Source: Caulobacter segnis ATCC 21756
Lineage (GTDB): Bacteria; Pseudomonadota; Alphaproteobacteria; Caulobacterales; Caulobacteraceae
Direction: 5' to 3'
NCBI RefSeq assembly: GCF_000092285.1
Contig: NC_014100.1
Location: forward strand, 2,728,001-2,792,000
Length of the DNA: 64,000 bases
Part shown: positions 8,852 through 17,244 of the stretch, piece after piece
Layout: every line of letters begins with the position of its first letter
Numbering within the stretch: the stretch's first letter is position 1
The notes under the pieces: generated by a model
Seen by the model: only the letters and a program-made list of their open reading frames with translations
Told to the model about the DNA's origin: nothing
Database searches by the model: none
Translations under genes and position numbers: made by a program

Positions 8852-8982
8852 ACTAAAAGGACCGCGAATGCGCCCGGCTCAACAGCCAAATCGGCCGATC
8901 GCGCCCTGGCGTGGAAAGACAGGCGATCGGCGGCGCGCTCCAGAAAAGCGCCAGGACGAAAGCGCGCTGGGACGAAGCCGCC

Positions 8983-9354
8983 CTAGACGGAGAGAACCTG
9001 GGCCGAGGCCGAACGCTCGCCAGCGCGACCGCCGCGGCGGGCCGGCCCGTGGGCGTGCGACCAGGCCGCCGCCAAGAGCTCGGCCGCGGCGCCGTCGTCG
9101 AGGCCGGAAAGCCGGGCCAGGATGATCCCCGCCTTGCGTCGGCGGCCCGGCTCGGGCGCGAGGCCATCGCTCAGCGCCAGGGCCCAGGCTTGGCGCGCGG
9201 GCGCGATCTTGACCACCGCCCAGCCGGCGGCGGGCCAGCCCAGGGTGGCGAACGCCTGGCCGCCGACCCGAAACTGCACGGCTTCGAGGATGGCGCGCGG
9301 GTGAACGCCAGGGCCCACGGCCAGGGCCAGGGCGGAAAATCGGTCTGGGGTCAT
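8983..9354 (-). CDS. MmcQ/YjbR-family protein
   Basis: A 123-residue protein resembling the MmcQ/YjbR family, small cytoplasmic proteins with a CyaY-like fold often annotated as DNA-binding. The signs are the start MTPDRFSALALAVGPGV, the central QFRVGGQAFATLG (compare family pattern hP.FRVgGKiFATlg), AAGWAVVKIAPARQAWAL, and a final LLAAAWSHAHGPARR. The usual acidic/His residues after the first helix are poorly kept (VHPRAILEAVQF), so it may be a divergent member. It lies 157 nt upstream of trbB on the same strand and could be the operon's leading gene, where other trb loci often carry traG or a CopG-type gene. Molecular role unknown. Confidence 0.7.
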   Translation of the reverse strand: MTPDRFSALALAVGPGVHPRAILEAVQFRVGGQAFATLGWPAAGWAVVKIAPARQAWALALSDGLAPEPGRRRKAGIILARLSGLDDGAAAELLAAAWSHAHGPARRGGRAGERSASAQVLSV

Positions 9355-9540
9355 GGCCTCCTCGTCGGCGGCGGATCAAAAGCCGAGTCGCCGCGCCAAG
9401 GCAAAGTCGTCCCGCGCCACGTCAATTCCGGTCGCGCCAGGAGATCGCCCCACGCGCGACGCCCCACGCTCAACCCTCAAGGTCGCCGCTCGAAAGTTTC
9501 ACGGAACAATGGTATCTAGACTTAAGCGCTTTCCGGGGGG

Positions 9541-10470
9541 ATGCGAATGAAGACGATGATGCTGGTGATCGGCCTTGGCGCCACGGTGCTGGCCAGTGGC
9601 CCGGCCCAGGCCTGGAATGGCCGTGGCCACATGATGGTGGCGGCGGTGGCCTGGGAGGAGATGACGCCCAAGGCCAAGGCCCGGGCCGCGGCGCTGCTGC
9701 GCAAGAACCCCAACTACGGCGACTGGGTGAAGGGCGTGCCCGTCGAGCTCGCCGACAAGGTGGCGTTCATGAACGCGGCGACCTGGCCCGACGATATCCG
9801 TAGCACCCACCAGGACGACGGCTACGATCCGACCGTGCCGCAGGCCGACGACAATGTCGGCTATAGCGATCCCTATGTTCACGCCTATTGGCACTTCACC
9901 AACATCGCCTTCTCGATCGACGCGACCCCGGTCCCGCCGCCGCCGGCGGTCAACGCCATCGAGCGGATCAAGCTCTTTAGCGCGACCCTGGCGCCCAGCG
10001 GCGACGATGACGTCCAGTCCTACGATCTGGTCTGGGTCGCCCACCTGGTCGGCGACATGCACCAGCCGATGCACGCGACCTCGCGCTATTCGCAGGCCAA
10101 GAAGCGCGGCGACAACGGCGGCAACGGCGTCTTCGTCTGCAAGACCGGCCAATGCGACAAGGGCCAGAAGCTGCATCAGTTCTGGGACTACGGGGTCGGC
10201 TCGAGCCAGGACTACGCCTCGGTGATCGCCGCCGCCGACAAACTGCCCAAGGCCCCCGCCGCCCAGCGGGCGATCGGCGATCCGGACGCCTGGCTGCAAG
10301 AGAGCTATCAGCTGGCCCGGACCAAGGCCTATGTCGATCCGATCGGACCGGCCAAGGGCCCCTATGTCCTGACCACACGCTACCGCGTCGAGGCTGGCCA
10401 AACCTGCGAGGCCCAGGTCGCCCTGGCCGGGGCCCGGCTCGCGGACCTCCTCAACGCTCGCCTCGGCTGA
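9541..10470 (+). CDS. S1/P1 family zinc nuclease (secreted)
   Basis: A 309-residue secreted, zinc-dependent single-strand nuclease/phosphodiesterase of the S1/P1 (phospholipase C-like) fold. The signal peptide ends ...SGPAQA, so the mature enzyme begins with Trp25, and the family needs a free N-terminal Trp as zinc ligand. Other expected ligands are visible: His30 in WNGRGH, the Asp in NAATWPDDIR, the His in YWHFTNI, the cluster HLVGDMHQPMH, and HQFWDYG. Length fits bacterial members (about 260-310). A second ATG two codons in (MKTMM...) has an equally good GGGGGG spacer and may be the true start. The gene stands alone, and a role in nutrient scavenging is inferred. Confidence 0.92.
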   Translation: MRMKTMMLVIGLGATVLASGPAQAWNGRGHMMVAAVAWEEMTPKAKARAAALLRKNPNYGDWVKGVPVELADKVAFMNAATWPDDIRSTHQDDGYDPTVPQADDNVGYSDPYVHAYWHFTNIAFSIDATPVPPPPAVNAIERIKLFSATLAPSGDDDVQSYDLVWVAHLVGDMHQPMHATSRYSQAKKRGDNGGNGVFVCKTGQCDKGQKLHQFWDYGVGSSQDYASVIAAADKLPKAPAAQRAIGDPDAWLQESYQLARTKAYVDPIGPAKGPYVLTTRYRVEAGQTCEAQVALAGARLADLLNARLG

Positions 10471-10602
10471 CCGCAAGCCTCGGACCCGGGCCGCGCGGCC
10501 GCGCCCCTCGCCTCACCACCGCTCGTCCTTCAGCAAACGCCGCGATGGACTCGCCGGCGCGGTCGGCCGATGATCGAGCGTCCGCGACCAGGAGGAACGA
10601 GT

Positions 10603-10782
10603 TTGAGCGCCGAGCCGGAATTCGCCCAGATGGCGGCCGATTTCGCGGCGGGCAAGACCGAAGCGATCCTGATGCACATCGACACCACCAAGCTCCTGAC
10701 CCGCGAGGAATGGGAGCTCCTCAAGGCGTCCGGGGCCACCGTGGTCGTGATCCAAAAGTCCCCGCCCGACGACAAGCCATAG
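10603..10782 (+). CDS. Small hypothetical protein (59 aa)
   Basis: I do not recognise this family. The TTG start follows a strong AGGAGGAA ribosome site at 6-nt spacing, giving MSAEPEFAQMAADFAAGKTE. An in-frame ATG 33 nt upstream lacks such a site. The protein is acidic, soluble and without membrane segment. It has a predicted helix-strand-helix layout (AILMHIDTTKLLTREEWELL, then ATVVVIQKSP). It lies between the S1/P1 nuclease and the 3' end of aioA (convergent, 16 nt apart). It has no obvious partner. Confidence 0.6.
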   Translation: MSAEPEFAQMAADFAAGKTEAILMHIDTTKLLTREEWELLKASGATVVVIQKSPPDDKP

Positions 10783-10798
10783 CCCTCGCCGCCTCGCC

Positions 10799-13267
10799 CT
10801 AGACCGAGGCAGGCGGGATGTGGAACGACTTGAAGCTGACGTGCGCGACCGGAGCCCCGGGCGTGGCGATGCGGCGGATGTCGGCCCAGGTCTGCTTGTA
10901 GTTGGGGATCAAAAGCTCGTTGACGCCGCCCGAGACGACATTGCCCTGAACGCCCAGGGGCTGGCCAAACACCATGAAGGCCTCCTTGCGCCGCGCGGTC
11001 GGGGTCGGATAGGCCATGGCCTGGGTCGAGCCGCTGTCGTTGTGGATTTCCACGAGATCGCCGGCCGCCGCGCCCAGCTCGGCCAGGTCGTCGGGATGCA
11101 GCTCGACATAGGGATAGGGCGTGCGATCGCTCACCAGCGCGCTGGCCTGATCGAGATAGGCGCTCTGCCAGATGTGGTTGGCGCGGCCATTGTTGATCAG
11201 ATAGGCGAACTTCGCCTTCTGCTCCGCCTTGCCCGCCGCCTGCAGCCCGCGCCAGGGCGTTCCCAGGAACTGGGCCCGGCCATTGGGACGATCGAACTTG
11301 CCGTCGGCGTAGAGGCGCTTGGTGCCGACGATCCGGCCCGCCTCCACCCCGACCGCCGGTTCCTGGAAGCCATTGGTCCCCAAGGCCCGCAAGGCCGCGT
11401 AGGTGACGTGCTGACCGCCCTTGGCGTGGCGATGATAGCCATCGAGGAAGGCGTCCTCCTCGCTGGCCCAGTCAAACCCCTCGAAGGCCTTGGCGCGCGC
11501 GCCCAGGCCAAGCGCCGTAAAGCTGCGCGCCATCGCCTGGGCCAGGCCGGCGGCGATCAGGCAATCGGGCCTGGCCTGGCCGGGCGGGTCCATATAGCGC
11601 TCGCTCAGCCGCATGCGCCGCTCGCCGTTCATCGAGGTCAGGTTCATCTCGCCGGCGGTGGCGGCCGGCAGGATCACATGGGCGGCCTCGCCGATCTTGC
11701 TGGGCACGATATCGACGTCGACCGCGAAGAGACCGCCGCGATGGATGGCCTCCACGATGACGTCGACCAGCGCCTTGCGGTCGCCATAGGCCACGCCGTT
11801 GATGGCGTCCTTGACGATGTCGGTGCGGCGCTTGTAGGCGCGCTTGAAGGCCATGGCGTTGAGGGTGGTCTTGTAGTGATCGCAGCCCCAGACGTGATGC
11901 ACGCCCCCACCGCCCTCCATCAGCAGCTTGTCCACGTAAACCGCGGGTCGGCTCCCCGGATAGTCGGGCCGCACATAGCCTTCCTGGTGGCCGCCCAGCC
12001 GCACGCAGCCGCCGCCGGGCCGCCCGACATTGCCGGTGGCGAGGGCCAGGTTCACGAGAGCGGCGTTGGTGCGGTAGTTGTCATTGCCCCAGATCAGCCC
12101 CTTCTCGTAGGCGAACATCGTGCGCCGGCGCGCCCCGCCGGCCTTGGGCCGCGCGATCCAGGCGGCGGCCTTGATCAGAGCCGCCTCGGGCACGCCGGTG
12201 ATGGCGGCGGTCTCGGCCAGCGATAGCCGGCTCTCGGCGCGCGCGGTCTCGAAGTCCTCGGTCGAGGCGGCGATGAACGGCCGGTCGATCCAGCCGCGCT
12301 CGGCGATATAGGTCAAAAGGCCGTTGAACAGCGCCAGATCCGTCCCCGACTGGATCGCCAAGTGCAGCACGCGATCGGGACCGGCCTCGAACTCGCAGGC
12401 GCTGAGCGTCACGGTGCGGCGCGGATCGACGATGATGATCCGCGAAGGCTCGGACCTTTCGCCGTTGAAGGCGGAAGCCTTCTTGTCGTCGGTCATCCCC
12501 CGCAGGTTCGGGATCCAGTGGTTGAGGAAATAGTTGGTCTGGGTCTCGAGCGGATTGGCGCCGACCACGAACAGAGTGTCGGCGAGCTCGGCGTCCTCGT
12601 AGCAATTGTTGAGCTCGCCCACGCCCATGTCGCGGGTGGCGTGGACCTCGGAGTTGTAGGCCGGCCGGTTGTGGATGCGGATGTTCTTGACCTTGAGCGC
12701 CCCGAAATAGAGCTTTCCGGTCGCCCAGGTGTTCTCGTAGCCGCCGCCGGCCCCGCCGTGGTCGAAGGCCGAGACCACGAGGCCATCATCCCCCTGCTCG
12801 GCGATCACCCGGGCGGTGACGTCGGCCACCAGCGACAGGGCGTCGTCCCAGCTCGTCGGCTGTAGCTGGCCATAGCGCCAGACCAGCGGATCAGTCAGAC
12901 GCTGTCGCTGGGTTCCGCGCTCGGCCGAATAGCTGAGCTCGGCCATCCGCGCCCCGCGGATCGACCCCAGCCCCGAATTGACCACGCAGTCGGCGTCGGG
13001 CTTGAGCACCAGGTGAACGTCCTGACCGTTCTGCTTGACCAGATTGTACATCGAGGCCGGATACCAGGCCGGCGACTCCGCCCCCTGCTGGACGCCAAGA
13101 TCCTGGCCAAACTTGTTCTGCGACGCCGCCCGCCCGCCTTCCCGCCGCGCGGGCCAAGTGTAGGCCTTGTAGCCGCAGCCGACGATGCAGAAGTGGCAGA
13201 CGACATGGCGCTCGGCCGCGTCGGCCGGAACGATCGGCAGCCGGTCCACCTGGCGCTTGAACGACAT
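10799..13267 (-). CDS. aioA: Arsenite oxidase large (molybdopterin) subunit AioA
   Basis: An 822-residue catalytic subunit of periplasmic arsenite oxidase (DMSO-reductase superfamily), converting arsenite to arsenate with Mo-bis-MGD. The [3Fe-4S] site is visible as C24-x2-C27-x3-C31 (CHFCIVGC), the spacing specific to AioA. Other family marks are YENTWATGKLYFGALKVKNI, IHNRPAYNSEVHATRDMGVG, ANPLETQTNYFLNHWIPN and the C-terminal FMVFGQPLGVQGNVVSGGVN region. It has no export signal, as expected, because it is carried out with the Tat-signalled AioB. The ATG has AGGGGAGG 5 nt upstream and lies 14 nt after aioB. No aioXSR, cytochrome c or moeA gene is in view. Confidence 0.97.
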   Translation of the reverse strand: MSFKRQVDRLPIVPADAAERHVVCHFCIVGCGYKAYTWPARREGGRAASQNKFGQDLGVQQGAESPAWYPASMYNLVKQNGQDVHLVLKPDADCVVNSGLGSIRGARMAELSYSAERGTQRQRLTDPLVWRYGQLQPTSWDDALSLVADVTARVIAEQGDDGLVVSAFDHGGAGGGYENTWATGKLYFGALKVKNIRIHNRPAYNSEVHATRDMGVGELNNCYEDAELADTLFVVGANPLETQTNYFLNHWIPNLRGMTDDKKASAFNGERSEPSRIIIVDPRRTVTLSACEFEAGPDRVLHLAIQSGTDLALFNGLLTYIAERGWIDRPFIAASTEDFETARAESRLSLAETAAITGVPEAALIKAAAWIARPKAGGARRRTMFAYEKGLIWGNDNYRTNAALVNLALATGNVGRPGGGCVRLGGHQEGYVRPDYPGSRPAVYVDKLLMEGGGGVHHVWGCDHYKTTLNAMAFKRAYKRRTDIVKDAINGVAYGDRKALVDVIVEAIHRGGLFAVDVDIVPSKIGEAAHVILPAATAGEMNLTSMNGERRMRLSERYMDPPGQARPDCLIAAGLAQAMARSFTALGLGARAKAFEGFDWASEEDAFLDGYHRHAKGGQHVTYAALRALGTNGFQEPAVGVEAGRIVGTKRLYADGKFDRPNGRAQFLGTPWRGLQAAGKAEQKAKFAYLINNGRANHIWQSAYLDQASALVSDRTPYPYVELHPDDLAELGAAAGDLVEIHNDSGSTQAMAYPTPTARRKEAFMVFGQPLGVQGNVVSGGVNELLIPNYKQTWADIRRIATPGAPVAHVSFKSFHIPPASV

Positions 13268-13281
13268 CGTCGCCTCCCCTG

Positions 13282-13824
13282 TTAGAGAACGTTCGAGACC
13301 CGGCCGTAGAGCAACTCGTCGACGCTTTCGGCATAGATGTCGCCGGCTTCGTCGACCCGCAGGCGATATTGCGGAAGGTTCTGGGTGGCGTGGCCCCAGA
13401 TCTGCTGGCCGGCCTTTTCGCAGTCGAAGCGCGAATAGTGGCCGAGGCAGGTCAGGGTCCGGTCCGAGGGCTCGTAGCGCAGCGGATAGCCCCGGTGAGG
13501 ACACAGACTGGAGAAGGCGACGATGTCCCCGTCCGGCCCGACGCCGCCCGGAACCGGCCGACCCAGCTTGACCAAGATGCCGAGCGCGTCCGGGTCGGGA
13601 TAGGCCACATCCACAGGCGCGTTAATCTTGAGGTCTCGAACATTGGCCAGCCGCGCACCGGGATAGCTGACCAGCGCTGGCCCCGAGCCACCCGTCCCGG
13701 GCTTGGCCTCGACGGCGACCGCGCTCGCGCCTACCGCCGCCCCGGCCGCGGCGCCCGCCGCCGCCAGACCGGCGCCGGACAGGAACTGGCGCCGCGCCAG
13801 GGCGCGCCGATCCATCTCTGACAT
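13282..13824 (-). CDS. aioB: Arsenite oxidase small (Rieske) subunit AioB
   Basis: A 180-residue Rieske iron-sulfur subunit passing electrons from AioA to the respiratory chain. A twin-arginine signal is visible (RRQFLSGAGLAAAG, residues 11-24). The [2Fe-2S] ligands are C108/H110 in CPHRGY and C126/H129 in CLGHYS. The two extra cysteines that form a disulfide in classical Rieske proteins (CTHLGC...CPCHGS) are Tyr and Gly here, as in some known AioB proteins. This may lower the redox potential. It is the first gene of aioBA, and only AT-rich DNA with no regulator gene lies upstream. Confidence 0.96.
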   Translation of the reverse strand: MSEMDRRALARRQFLSGAGLAAAGAAAGAAVGASAVAVEAKPGTGGSGPALVSYPGARLANVRDLKINAPVDVAYPDPDALGILVKLGRPVPGGVGPDGDIVAFSSLCPHRGYPLRYEPSDRTLTCLGHYSRFDCEKAGQQIWGHATQNLPQYRLRVDEAGDIYAESVDELLYGRVSNVL

Positions 13825-13859
13825 GCCACCCCCACACCCTCAAAGATGCGGCGACGTTA

Positions 13860-13915
13860 ACATCTCAATTCACAGCAGACTACCGGTATAGTAGAATATT
13901 TCCGACATACACGTC
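13860..13915 (-). promoter_or_regulatory. Probable aioBA promoter region with a short dyad
   Basis: A conspicuously AT-rich island sits about 35-90 nt upstream of aioB in otherwise GC-rich DNA. It contains the 8-bp palindrome TACCGGTA (13881-13888) flanked by imperfect ACTA/TAGT arms, plus runs such as GAATATTT. I could not fit a convincing -24/-12 sigma-54 box. The region is the only sensible promoter site for aioBA, but the exact elements are uncertain. Confidence 0.35.
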
Positions 13916-14079
13916 ACTTTCCAGCCACCGATCGCGCCGTCCCCCGCTCCCGCCCAGCCAAGCGTCGCGGCCTGTCGCGAAATCGCCGCCGCGCAAGCGC
14001 GAAGTCCACGGACGGTTCGCGCGCTTGACGCGCGAGCCTCCAACCGCTTCAAAATCACGATCGCCTCAGGAGAGCCGCC

Positions 14080-14310
14080 ATGTCCCTCATGTCGCTGACC
14101 GCCGACGAGCGCGCCACCCTCATCGAAATCCGCGACGCCGGCAGTCTCGTGCTGCTGCCCGAAGCCCGAAGCTTCGCCAGCGCCGAAAGCCTGACGCGCA
14201 AGGGCCTGGCGCGCGCGGTCAGCCTTCGCGGCGTCAAGACCTCGACGTTCCTGCTTTCCGGCGAAGGCCATGCGGCGGCCGGCAAACCCTCACCTATCAC
14301 TGAGGCCTAG
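14080..14310 (+). CDS. Small hypothetical protein (76 aa)
   Basis: Not recognised. It reads MSLMSLTADERATLIEIRDA and continues with a predicted all-helical N-terminal half. A second part (LARAVSLRGVKTSTFLLSGE) could be a wing of a small helix-turn-helix. A CAGGAG site lies 7 nt before the first ATG. A second ATG at codon 4 is possible. It is divergent from aioB, with 255 nt between, so it may share that regulatory region. Coding bias is consistent with the neighbours, but no function should be assigned. Confidence 0.5.
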   Translation: MSLMSLTADERATLIEIRDAGSLVLLPEARSFASAESLTRKGLARAVSLRGVKTSTFLLSGEGHAAAGKPSPITEA

Positions 14311-14465
14311 TCGCCCCGATTCAGGGCTCGACCGCAGCGCGCCAACCGCGGAACTTGGCGCGCTTCCGGACATGAGACTTTGAAAATTGGCGGTGGAGCG
14401 CGGAACATTGTGCTGTGATTATGTAACGCGTTTTCAGAGTCGTTCGCAAAAGCTATAGAGCCGGC

Positions 14466-14813
14466 ATGGACGGGATGACGACATGGCGGCGGAACCTGGG
14501 AGGCCTTCTGGCCGCCTGCGTCCTGGCGCTGCTCGTCCTGATCCCAACCCTCGCCTCGGCCAGCTGCATCTGCGACGAGCGGCCGGCCAGCGTCGCCGAG
14601 CAGACCATCCAGGCCGACCAGAAGCACGACAGCGCGCCCTGCAGGGCCGCCTGCTGCCTGGGCGGTCACTGCCATCATGGCGGTTCACTGATCGAAACCC
14701 CTGTCGAGGTGATCTCAGCACCGGCGCCCAAGACCGCCGAGCACATTCTGGTCCCCGCCCTGGCGCCGGCCTCGCACATCTCCTCCCCGCTCGACCACCC
14801 GCCTCGCGCCTGA
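14466..14813 (+). CDS. Small exported Cys/His-rich protein heading the Czc-type operon
   Basis: A 115-residue protein with an N-terminal export segment (LGGLLAACVLALLVLIPTLA, cleavage near ASA). Its short mature part has paired cysteines and histidines (SCICDERPAS; PCRAACCLGGHCHHGGS), then a Pro-rich tail. This looks like a periplasmic metal-binding or sensing peptide. It is transcribed with the czcCBA-like genes, whose first gene starts 51 nt downstream. Similar small proteins sit at this place in Caulobacter-type Czr loci. A second ATG at codon 4 is equally possible as start. Zinc/cadmium/nickel binding is inferred from residues and context. Confidence 0.7.
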   Translation: MDGMTTWRRNLGGLLAACVLALLVLIPTLASASCICDERPASVAEQTIQADQKHDSAPCRAACCLGGHCHHGGSLIETPVEVISAPAPKTAEHILVPALAPASHISSPLDHPPRA

Positions 14814-14864
14814 CGGCTTGCGCGCCTTTCGCGCGCCACCGTGTTGTCATTGCGAGGAATCTCC

Positions 14865-16100
14865 ATGTCATCGAACCGATGGCCGCTGCGTGCGGCCTTG
14901 GCGTCCGCAACCTGCGGCGTGCTGTATGGCGCGGCCCAGGCCCAGACCGCGCCGCCGCTCGAAAGCCTGCTGCGCGACGCCTCCGCCCCGCGCCTGAGCG
15001 TCGGCGAAGCCGAGACGCACGCCGCCGAGGGCCGCGCCCACCAGGCCCGCGCCTGGCCCAATCCCGTCCTGGACCTGCAGGTCGAAAACGTCGGGGGCGA
15101 CGGCCCCTATCGCGACTTCCAGAGCGCGGAGACCACCCTGTCGCTCGGCCAGACCCTAGAGCTGGGCGGCAAGCGCGGCGCGCGGGTCGCCGCCGCCCTC
15201 GCCGAACTGGATACGGCCCGCTCGCGCGCCAGCCAGAACCGGGTCACCTTCGCCCGCGACCTCTTCGTAGCCTACGCCACCGCCGAGGCAGCGGGCGAGC
15301 GGCTGGTCCTGGCCAAGGACGGTGTCGAGCTAGCCCAGGCCGACGCCCGCGCCGCGCGGCTGCTGGTCGACAACGGCAAGGAAGCCGAGCTGCGCGTCCT
15401 GCAAGCCCAGGCGGCGGTGTCGGCAGCCCAGGCCGAGCAGTCCCGCGCCGAGGCCGAGGCCGACGCCGCCCTGGCGCGGCTGTCAGCCCTGATCGGCGGG
15501 GAGCAGACCTATGCGGCCGTAACGCCGGGCGTGCTGGACCGCGCCTGGACTGTCTCGGCCGCCACGGCCCAGCCTCCAGCCGTCGCGGTGGCGCAAGCCG
15601 AGCAGATCGCCACCGCGCGCAAGCTGGACCTGGAGCGCCGTCGCGCCGCGCCCGATGTCACGATCAGCTTCGGCATCCGGCGGCTAGCGGGCGACGACGC
15701 CACCGCCGCCGTGGCCGGGGTCTCGCTGCCCCTGCCGTTGTTCGACCGCAACCGCGGCGCGGTGAAGGCCGCCCAGGCCGAGGCCGACGCCGCCCGCGCG
15801 CGCCTGCTGATCGCCCAGGCCGACGCCACGGCCGACCGGCGCGGGGCCGAGGGCGAGGCCCGCGCGGCCGAACGCTCGGCCGCCGCCGCCCGCGAGGGCG
15901 AGGCCGCCGCGCGCGAGGCCTATCGCCTGGCCAAGCTGGGCTACGAGGCCGGCAAGCTGCCGCTGCTGGAACTGCTCTCGACGCGCCGCGACCTGGTCGC
16001 CGCCCGCCAACGCCACATCGAGACGCGCCTGGCGCGCGCCAAGGCCTGCGCCGACCTCGCCCAGGCCAACGGACAGATCGCCTTCGGAGGCGCCCAATGA
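14865..16100 (+). CDS. czcC: CzcC/CzrC-like outer-membrane channel (TolC family)
   Basis: A 411-residue TolC-family outer-membrane factor of a heavy-metal RND pump. The signal peptide spans about residues 1-26 (ALASATCGVLYGAAQA). The mature protein contains ARAWPNPVLDLQVENVGGDG, followed by YRDFQSAETTLSLGQTLELG, the CzcC-type N-terminal pattern. Long Ala/Glu-rich alpha-barrel helices follow, duplicated in the second half (VSLPLPLFDRNRGAVKAAQA). The ATG 24 nt inside the longest frame was preferred because GAGGA lies 6 nt upstream and the signal peptide then starts normally. It overlaps czcB by 4 nt. Confidence 0.92.
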   Translation: MSSNRWPLRAALASATCGVLYGAAQAQTAPPLESLLRDASAPRLSVGEAETHAAEGRAHQARAWPNPVLDLQVENVGGDGPYRDFQSAETTLSLGQTLELGGKRGARVAAALAELDTARSRASQNRVTFARDLFVAYATAEAAGERLVLAKDGVELAQADARAARLLVDNGKEAELRVLQAQAAVSAAQAEQSRAEAEADAALARLSALIGGEQTYAAVTPGVLDRAWTVSAATAQPPAVAVAQAEQIATARKLDLERRRAAPDVTISFGIRRLAGDDATAAVAGVSLPLPLFDRNRGAVKAAQAEADAARARLLIAQADATADRRGAEGEARAAERSAAAAREGEAAAREAYRLAKLGYEAGKLPLLELLSTRRDLVAARQRHIETRLARAKACADLAQANGQIAFGGAQ

Positions 16101-17242
16101 CCAACCGCAACTGGATGCTGGCCGGGACGGCCATAGCCTTGATCGCCACGGCGGGTCTGGGCTTTGGCCTGGGTCGAATGACCGACAAGGCCCCGGTCGC
16201 CGCCGAAGAACACGCCGAGGAAGACGGCCGTCACGAGGAGGGCTTCGTCGCCCTTTCCCCCGCCGACGCCGCCAAGGCCGGCGTGCTGACCACCACGATC
16301 GGACGCGGCGGCGGGGCGGAGCTCGTCCTGCCCGGTCGCGTCGCTCTCGCCGCCAACGCCTCGGCTGCGCTGGGCGCGCCGGTATCGGGGACGGTCGAGC
16401 GTGTCCACGTCGCCGCCGGCGACCGCGTGGCCGCCGGCGCGGCCATCGTCACCCTGCGCAGCGCCGAGGGCGCCGGCGCGCGGGCCAGCGTCGACGCCGC
16501 GGCGGCTGGCGCTCGCGCCGCTCAAGCCGCCGCCGCTCGCGATCGCCGCCTGTTCGAGGCCGGCGTCGTCGCTCGCCAGGACTGGGAAGCCAGCCAGGCC
16601 AATGCCGACAAGGCCCAGGCCGAGCTGCGCGCCGCCCGCGCCCAAGTGGCCGCGCAAGGCGGCCCCAGCGCCGGCGGTGTCGCCACCCTGCGCGCGCCGA
16701 TCGCCGGGATCGTCACCCGCATCGACGCCCGCGTCGGCGGCTTCCTGACCCAAGGCGGCCTGGTCGCCGAGATCGCCAATCAGAGCGCGGTCGAATATGT
16801 CTTTGACGCCCCGCCCGCCTCGGCCGGCGCGATCAAGGTCGGCGACGACGTGCTGGTCCAGCGGCCCGAGGGCGGCGAGGCCGGCGCGCGCATCGTCGCC
16901 GTCGCCCCCAGCGCCCTGGGCGCTGGCGCGGCCGTGGTCCGCGCCAAGCCGACGGCCCCCGCGCCGCAGATCGGCTCGATCGTTTCGGCGCGCGTGATCC
17001 TGGCCAAGGGTGCGGGCGGCCTGACCGTCCCTGCCGACGCCGTCCAGACCCTGGAGGGCCGCACCGTGGTGTTCGTCGCCGGGCCTAGGGGCTTTCGCGC
17101 CACGCCGGTCGTCACCGGCCGCACCGCCGCCGGCTCGGTCGAGATCCTGAAAGGCCTCACCGGCGGCGAGACCATCGCCGGCAAGGGCGCCTTCCGCCTG
17201 AAGGCTGAACTCGGCAAGGGCGAGGCGGGGCACGAGGACTGA
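16097..17242 (+). CDS. czcB: CzcB/CzrB-like RND periplasmic adaptor
   Basis: A 381-residue membrane-fusion protein joining the RND pump to the outer-membrane channel. It has an N-terminal anchor (LAGTAIALIATAGLGFGLGR) and an acidic/His linker (EEHAEEDGRHEEG) that could bind metal. The lipoyl/barrel-sandwich halves (GAPVSGTVERVHVAAGDRVA; GGVATLRAPIAGIVTRIDAR) flank a coiled-coil hairpin (DRRLFEAGVVARQDWEASQA). The C-terminal beta domain includes LTVPADAVQTLEGRTVVFV. Stop and start of czcC/czcB overlap as ATGA, and czcA follows 2 nt later. Confidence 0.92.
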   Translation: MTNRNWMLAGTAIALIATAGLGFGLGRMTDKAPVAAEEHAEEDGRHEEGFVALSPADAAKAGVLTTTIGRGGGAELVLPGRVALAANASAALGAPVSGTVERVHVAAGDRVAAGAAIVTLRSAEGAGARASVDAAAAGARAAQAAAARDRRLFEAGVVARQDWEASQANADKAQAELRAARAQVAAQGGPSAGGVATLRAPIAGIVTRIDARVGGFLTQGGLVAEIANQSAVEYVFDAPPASAGAIKVGDDVLVQRPEGGEAGARIVAVAPSALGAGAAVVRAKPTAPAPQIGSIVSARVILAKGAGGLTVPADAVQTLEGRTVVFVAGPRGFRATPVVTGRTAAGSVEILKGLTGGETIAGKGAFRLKAELGKGEAGHED

Positions 17243-17244
17243 TC

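Noticed and set aside
10820..12226. Long plus-strand open frame opposite aioA
   Set aside because: It is antisense to a clearly identified arsenite oxidase gene and encodes low-complexity Gly/Ala/Arg/His protein typical of GC-rich shadow frames.
13825..14079. A sigma-54 -24/-12 promoter for aioBA, as in some arsenite oxidisers
   Set aside because: No TGGCAC-N5-TTGC-like element could be found by eye in the upstream region.
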